DNA of 64,000 bases, taken from assembly GCF_008831285.2 (NCBI RefSeq), contig NC_045147.1:18578854-18642853 (forward strand), read 5' to 3'. The stretch is from Nymphaea colorata. Lineage: Eukaryota; Streptophyta; Magnoliopsida; Nymphaeales; Nymphaeaceae. Under the pieces are notes generated by a model. It was given only the letters and a program-made list of their open reading frames with translations. It ran no database searches and had not been told where the DNA came from. Of this stretch, positions 60,801 to 64,000 are shown piece after piece. Within the stretch, counting starts at the first letter, position 1; each line of letters begins with the position of its first letter. A program made the position numbers and the translations under genes.

Positions 60801-63386
60801 GTTGTCAAGGGCAGAGATCAGGTAATTAGCACCATAGTAACAAAAATTTCAGAAAGATCTTAAGATTTTCAAATGACCAACACAGAGCACCAAGATGGAA
60901 CTTGTAAATGGATTGAAGAATAACATGCAGTTTGAAAAGTAACTTGAATTTCTTCAACAAAGAAAAAACTGATAAAACTAGTTCTAAAATCTCAGGATGG
61001 TTGTAAATGGCGAGACTCGTGATTGGACTCGGCACCTTTGCACCAAACACATCAATGCCATTAAAATTGTTTGAGCAAGTACAATTTGGCGTATCTGCAA
61101 GTCTTTTTGTTCAAAAAGTTTGAACTGTGAGGCTGCCAAGCAGAGAAGGGCACTCAACATGGAGGAAAAGGACAGAAAGCCTGGTGCAGGGAAGGGGGGG
61201 AGGTGGAAGAGGATAGATGCTGGACGCAACTGCGAACATTAATTAAAATATATGGCAGTACGCTAGCCAGAAGAACCTCTGCCTAATTTTTTTCATTAAC
61301 TCATCGTTTCCATAGGCCATAATTAAGGACATGGCATCCCTCAGAAGGCAGCAGTGAAGGATGGGGCTCCACGCCAACAAAGCACAAGGCTGTCCATGAG
61401 AGAGGGAGATGTTCATGGTTACTGTTTTTAGCTCGACAGTGGAAACGATGGGTTGTTAATGGAGATGGATTTAGGTCGACAGAAGAAAAAGTGGGGTGCC
61501 ATTAACTCCAAGAGCAGACAGAGTTCTTGTCCAAATCGATCGGCCATTCCGAGAATCATTACCGGTAAAGCCATAAACTCCAAGTTAAGGAACAGACTAT
61601 CAGTAAGCGACACACGAATACCGGGAAACCCACTTTTCTTTTCCAAAATTAGCTTTCCAAATGCTTTCGAGTTCATGACTTTCTGCTTTTTTTCATTTGT
61701 TGATAATGCTTTTTCAAGGTAATGCCTGCTTCGCCTTCCGCTTTACGTACTGAGGTTGGATTTCGTGTGCTTTTCTACTGATAACTGTGATGAAGGCCTC
61801 GATCAGAATAGCCATGTCTCTCTCCCAAGAATCACACAATGCATATATATATATATATAATGTGTGTCTCAATTATAAGCAGGTCAGGTTGGTGAAGCCC
61901 AATGGCTACTTTTTGAGTTTAAGCAACCGGAATATGTTTAGATGTTGAAGGCAGGATGTTAATATATCTTATTTGAATTTCAAGCCAATACTTGATTGAA
62001 CTCCTTTAAAAAAAAAAAAAAATCAGATATGGAAAAGAAAAATTGTTATTCAATAAAAAAACAGATCGAATTCAGATTTAATAAATGACATCTAATCAGA
62101 TTTGGATTTAGATTCAGATACACATAAATATCTAATTGGATTTGAGTCTGATTTAGTTTTAATTAAATATATTATATCCAATGTTCTTACACTTTGAAAA
62201 TCGGTTGGATTCGGATCAAATTTCAGATTCGGATACGAATAGAAAAAAATCAAATTTGGAGATTCTGTTTGAAAATCAGATTTCAGATTTGGATATGATT
62301 TATTTGAATCAAGTGTACTGAAAAAATGAATACAGAGAGCATATCAGATTCGAATCTAATCCATTGACATCCTTAATTAAAGGCATACGATCAGAGACCC
62401 AGGTGGGGAGTTCAAATACAGGCGTTGGTCCGACCCAGATGTGGTTTTCTCACGGATGGGCTGCGGTCAGAACTTTATCACGAAAGCGGAATCATCAAAT
62501 TGAACCTTTAACTAAGATCGATGGTCAACTTATTATAATTGAATGTATATACGTAAATGTTCATTAAAGCAGAATATTTATTCAAAATGGCTTGATTTGA
62601 ATTATGGACGATTTATGGGTCATGGACCATCAAGAGGAAGTACTAAGTTAATTAAGACGAAGCCATTGCTTGTAGTTAATTAAGTGCGTTTTCCACATTT
62701 ATTCGAGTAAAAAGCCTGCTAGTAAAATAGGCTAGGAAATTAAGAAACAATACAGTAAACTTCCCTTTACATCATTTTCCCAACAAAAGATAACCATGGT
62801 AAAACTTAAATCTCAGATAAGATCCAGACCTGTAATTAGTTTTTTAATAACAGCCAAATCTAAATCTAACGTCCAACTAATTAAACAAAACCCAAATCAA
62901 GAACGGTCCGATGAGATCTCAAACCATCAACTTTTTCGGTTTCCTTCTCTGTGGATCTCACTCCTCCGTTATATCAATAAGCTCAAAGAAATGTGAGTCG
63001 CTTGAGCCACTGCTCCCCCCCATTGTATCTGATATGATATGAGGATTTTGCCATCTTTTTTCCTCTGCAGCAGCACAGATTCTGACCTGACATCTAAAGT
63101 ATTCGGCCGTCCAAGATTTGGGTTGTTTGAATCCACACTCAGACACGTTGGCAGAGGAAGATTAAATGCTTTAAGACTCAGTAATTTGACGTTTTCTCAT
63201 ATAGTATTGGATCATATATATCTCCTTGTTATATCATCCGTAAAGTTGAATACTTCAGTACGTCGATCAACCGAATAATGCCTACACATATAATTTAAGT
63301 TTAGCAACTTTCTGTTTAAATTTCTACAGAGAAAAGTAATGAAGTAAAAAAATTCATGCACTTCGGTTCCATCTTTCAAACAAACT
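57855..63386. other. Intergenic between the MYB gene and the right-edge gene; no firm gene
   Basis: Includes the MYB 3' UTR. Open frames worth naming only as unassigned are an 82-codon basic plus-strand frame at 58661-58909 and minus-strand frames of 105 codons (59011-59328) and 106 codons (60424-60744). None has a recognised motif. A (TA)n run lies at 61842-61858, and a degenerate GGATTTGGATTC-rich element at about 62028-62375. Confidence 0.4.
62028..62375. repeat. Degenerate low-complexity element built on AGATTTGGATTC-like words
   Basis: CAGATTT, GGATTTGGAT, GATTCGGATAC and AATCAGATTT recur irregularly for about 350 bp. The right side ends CTAATCCATTGACATCC, the reverse complement of the GGATGTCAATGGAT phrase near 25678, so it is likely a dispersed plant repeat family. 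It has no coding capacity. Confidence 0.55.
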
Positions 63387-63976
63387 TCAAATTTGTTTGG
63401 TTGCATGCGATACAAAGTATAGAGCCACCTGATCAAACTCACGAAGTAAACCCTGCTTACCAAAATAAAGACGCTCAAGCATTATCAGTCTGGTGTTAAT
63501 GCCAAGGTATTGCCACCACCCCAAGATACTGCTTCATGTTGAACGTATATTATTTTGGCTTTAATGAAAGGCACGAGACAAACGCAGGCGCAAGTTCACA
63601 GGACCTGTTTAACTCGAAACAAAATTTACTCCGATTTTTGTTAGTTTTGTGGTATCAGATCAAGTACATGGGTTTAAATTCAAATGGTAAGCGCCTTATT
63701 TGAGAAAACTTTTATCATTTTGACATCTGCCACAGCTAGAAAGTAATTACCTGATATAAGACTAGTTGAATTTTACCAAACAAGTTTAGAAATTCGAGGC
63801 TTTTGAGTGGATTGTTAACCTATACCGCATGCGCTCAGACAATCCCATAAGATCCGATACCAACTCTTTTGATACCTCTTCCCCTTCAACAATCATGCAG
63901 CTGCACCGAACAAGGAATGCAGGCAGCACACTCACCAAAACCCGGCAATCATCATCCTCATCCAATTTCCAGGAAA
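63387..63976 (-). CDS. Last two exons of an unidentified gene cut by the window edge
   Basis: Proposed exons are 63976 (5' border uncertain, may extend past 64000) to 63826 and 63489-63387. The first carries WKLDEDDDCRVLVSVLPAF, then LVRCSCMIVEGEEVSKE and LVSDLMGLSERM. A GT donor after CG joins in phase to an exon reading LIMLERLYFGKQGLLREF, then DQVALYFVSHATKQI and a stop. The join restores an arginine codon and gives a smooth helical, Leu-rich C-terminus. Both exons have protein-like composition in one consistent frame, which supports a real gene. I do not recognise the family. A strong internal GTGAGT after CRVL and a CAG further on could mean a different exon structure. Confidence 0.5.
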
Positions 63977-64000
63977 CTGTCATAGATTTTCTCCACGAAG

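Noticed and set aside
1-64000. CRISPR array, operon, phage or bacterial defence system
   Set aside because: No spaced direct repeats of the right form and no bacterial gene structure; all recognised genes are spliced plant genes.

Overview
This is nuclear DNA from a flowering plant. It carries spliced genes of plant-specific families (an HY5/HYH-type bZIP, an R2R3-MYB of the MYB61/MYB86 group, a CYP72-clan P450, a plant BTB/POZ protein), eukaryotic tRNA genes, a Ty1/copia retrotransposon primed by initiator tRNA-Met, and long AT-rich gene-poor stretches with TA, GA and CT microsatellites. I cannot name the species. Nothing looks bacterial, plastid or mitochondrial.

Layout. The left third is gene-rich: tRNA-Arg(CCT) (175-247, minus), a three-exon BTB/POZ gene (2442-4383, plus), an eight-exon ESCRT-III gene of the CHMP7 type (5981-9815, minus), a five-exon P450 (12048-15752, plus) and a two-exon glutamate-rich disordered protein (18495-21455, minus). 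A broken copia element fills 26257-31103. tRNA-Val(CAC) (33102-33175) lies about 360 bp upstream of a four-exon HYH-type bZIP (33535-37380, plus), whose second intron is 3 kb.

From 37.4 kb to 56.1 kb I find no convincing protein gene. That stretch holds two GC-rich islands (about 44.4-44.9 kb and 53.1-53.5 kb), a SINE-like sequence near 48.3-48.5 kb, a 159-codon orphan ORF and several TA/GA microsatellites. A three-exon R2R3-MYB follows (56308-57854, plus). The right edge cuts into an unidentified minus-strand gene; its last two exons end at 63387.

These are neighbouring but functionally separate eukaryotic genes: light signalling (HYH), secondary-wall/stomatal-type MYB, ESCRT-III membrane remodelling, P450 metabolism and ubiquitin-adaptor-like BTB. 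I see no operon-like system. The items most worth a second look are a probable GC-AG intron and a 0.7-kb inverted-repeat element, both inside the CHMP7 gene, the GC-rich islands without a gene, and the unnamed gene at the right edge. All exon borders were read by eye from splice consensus, phase and family similarity; no search was run.
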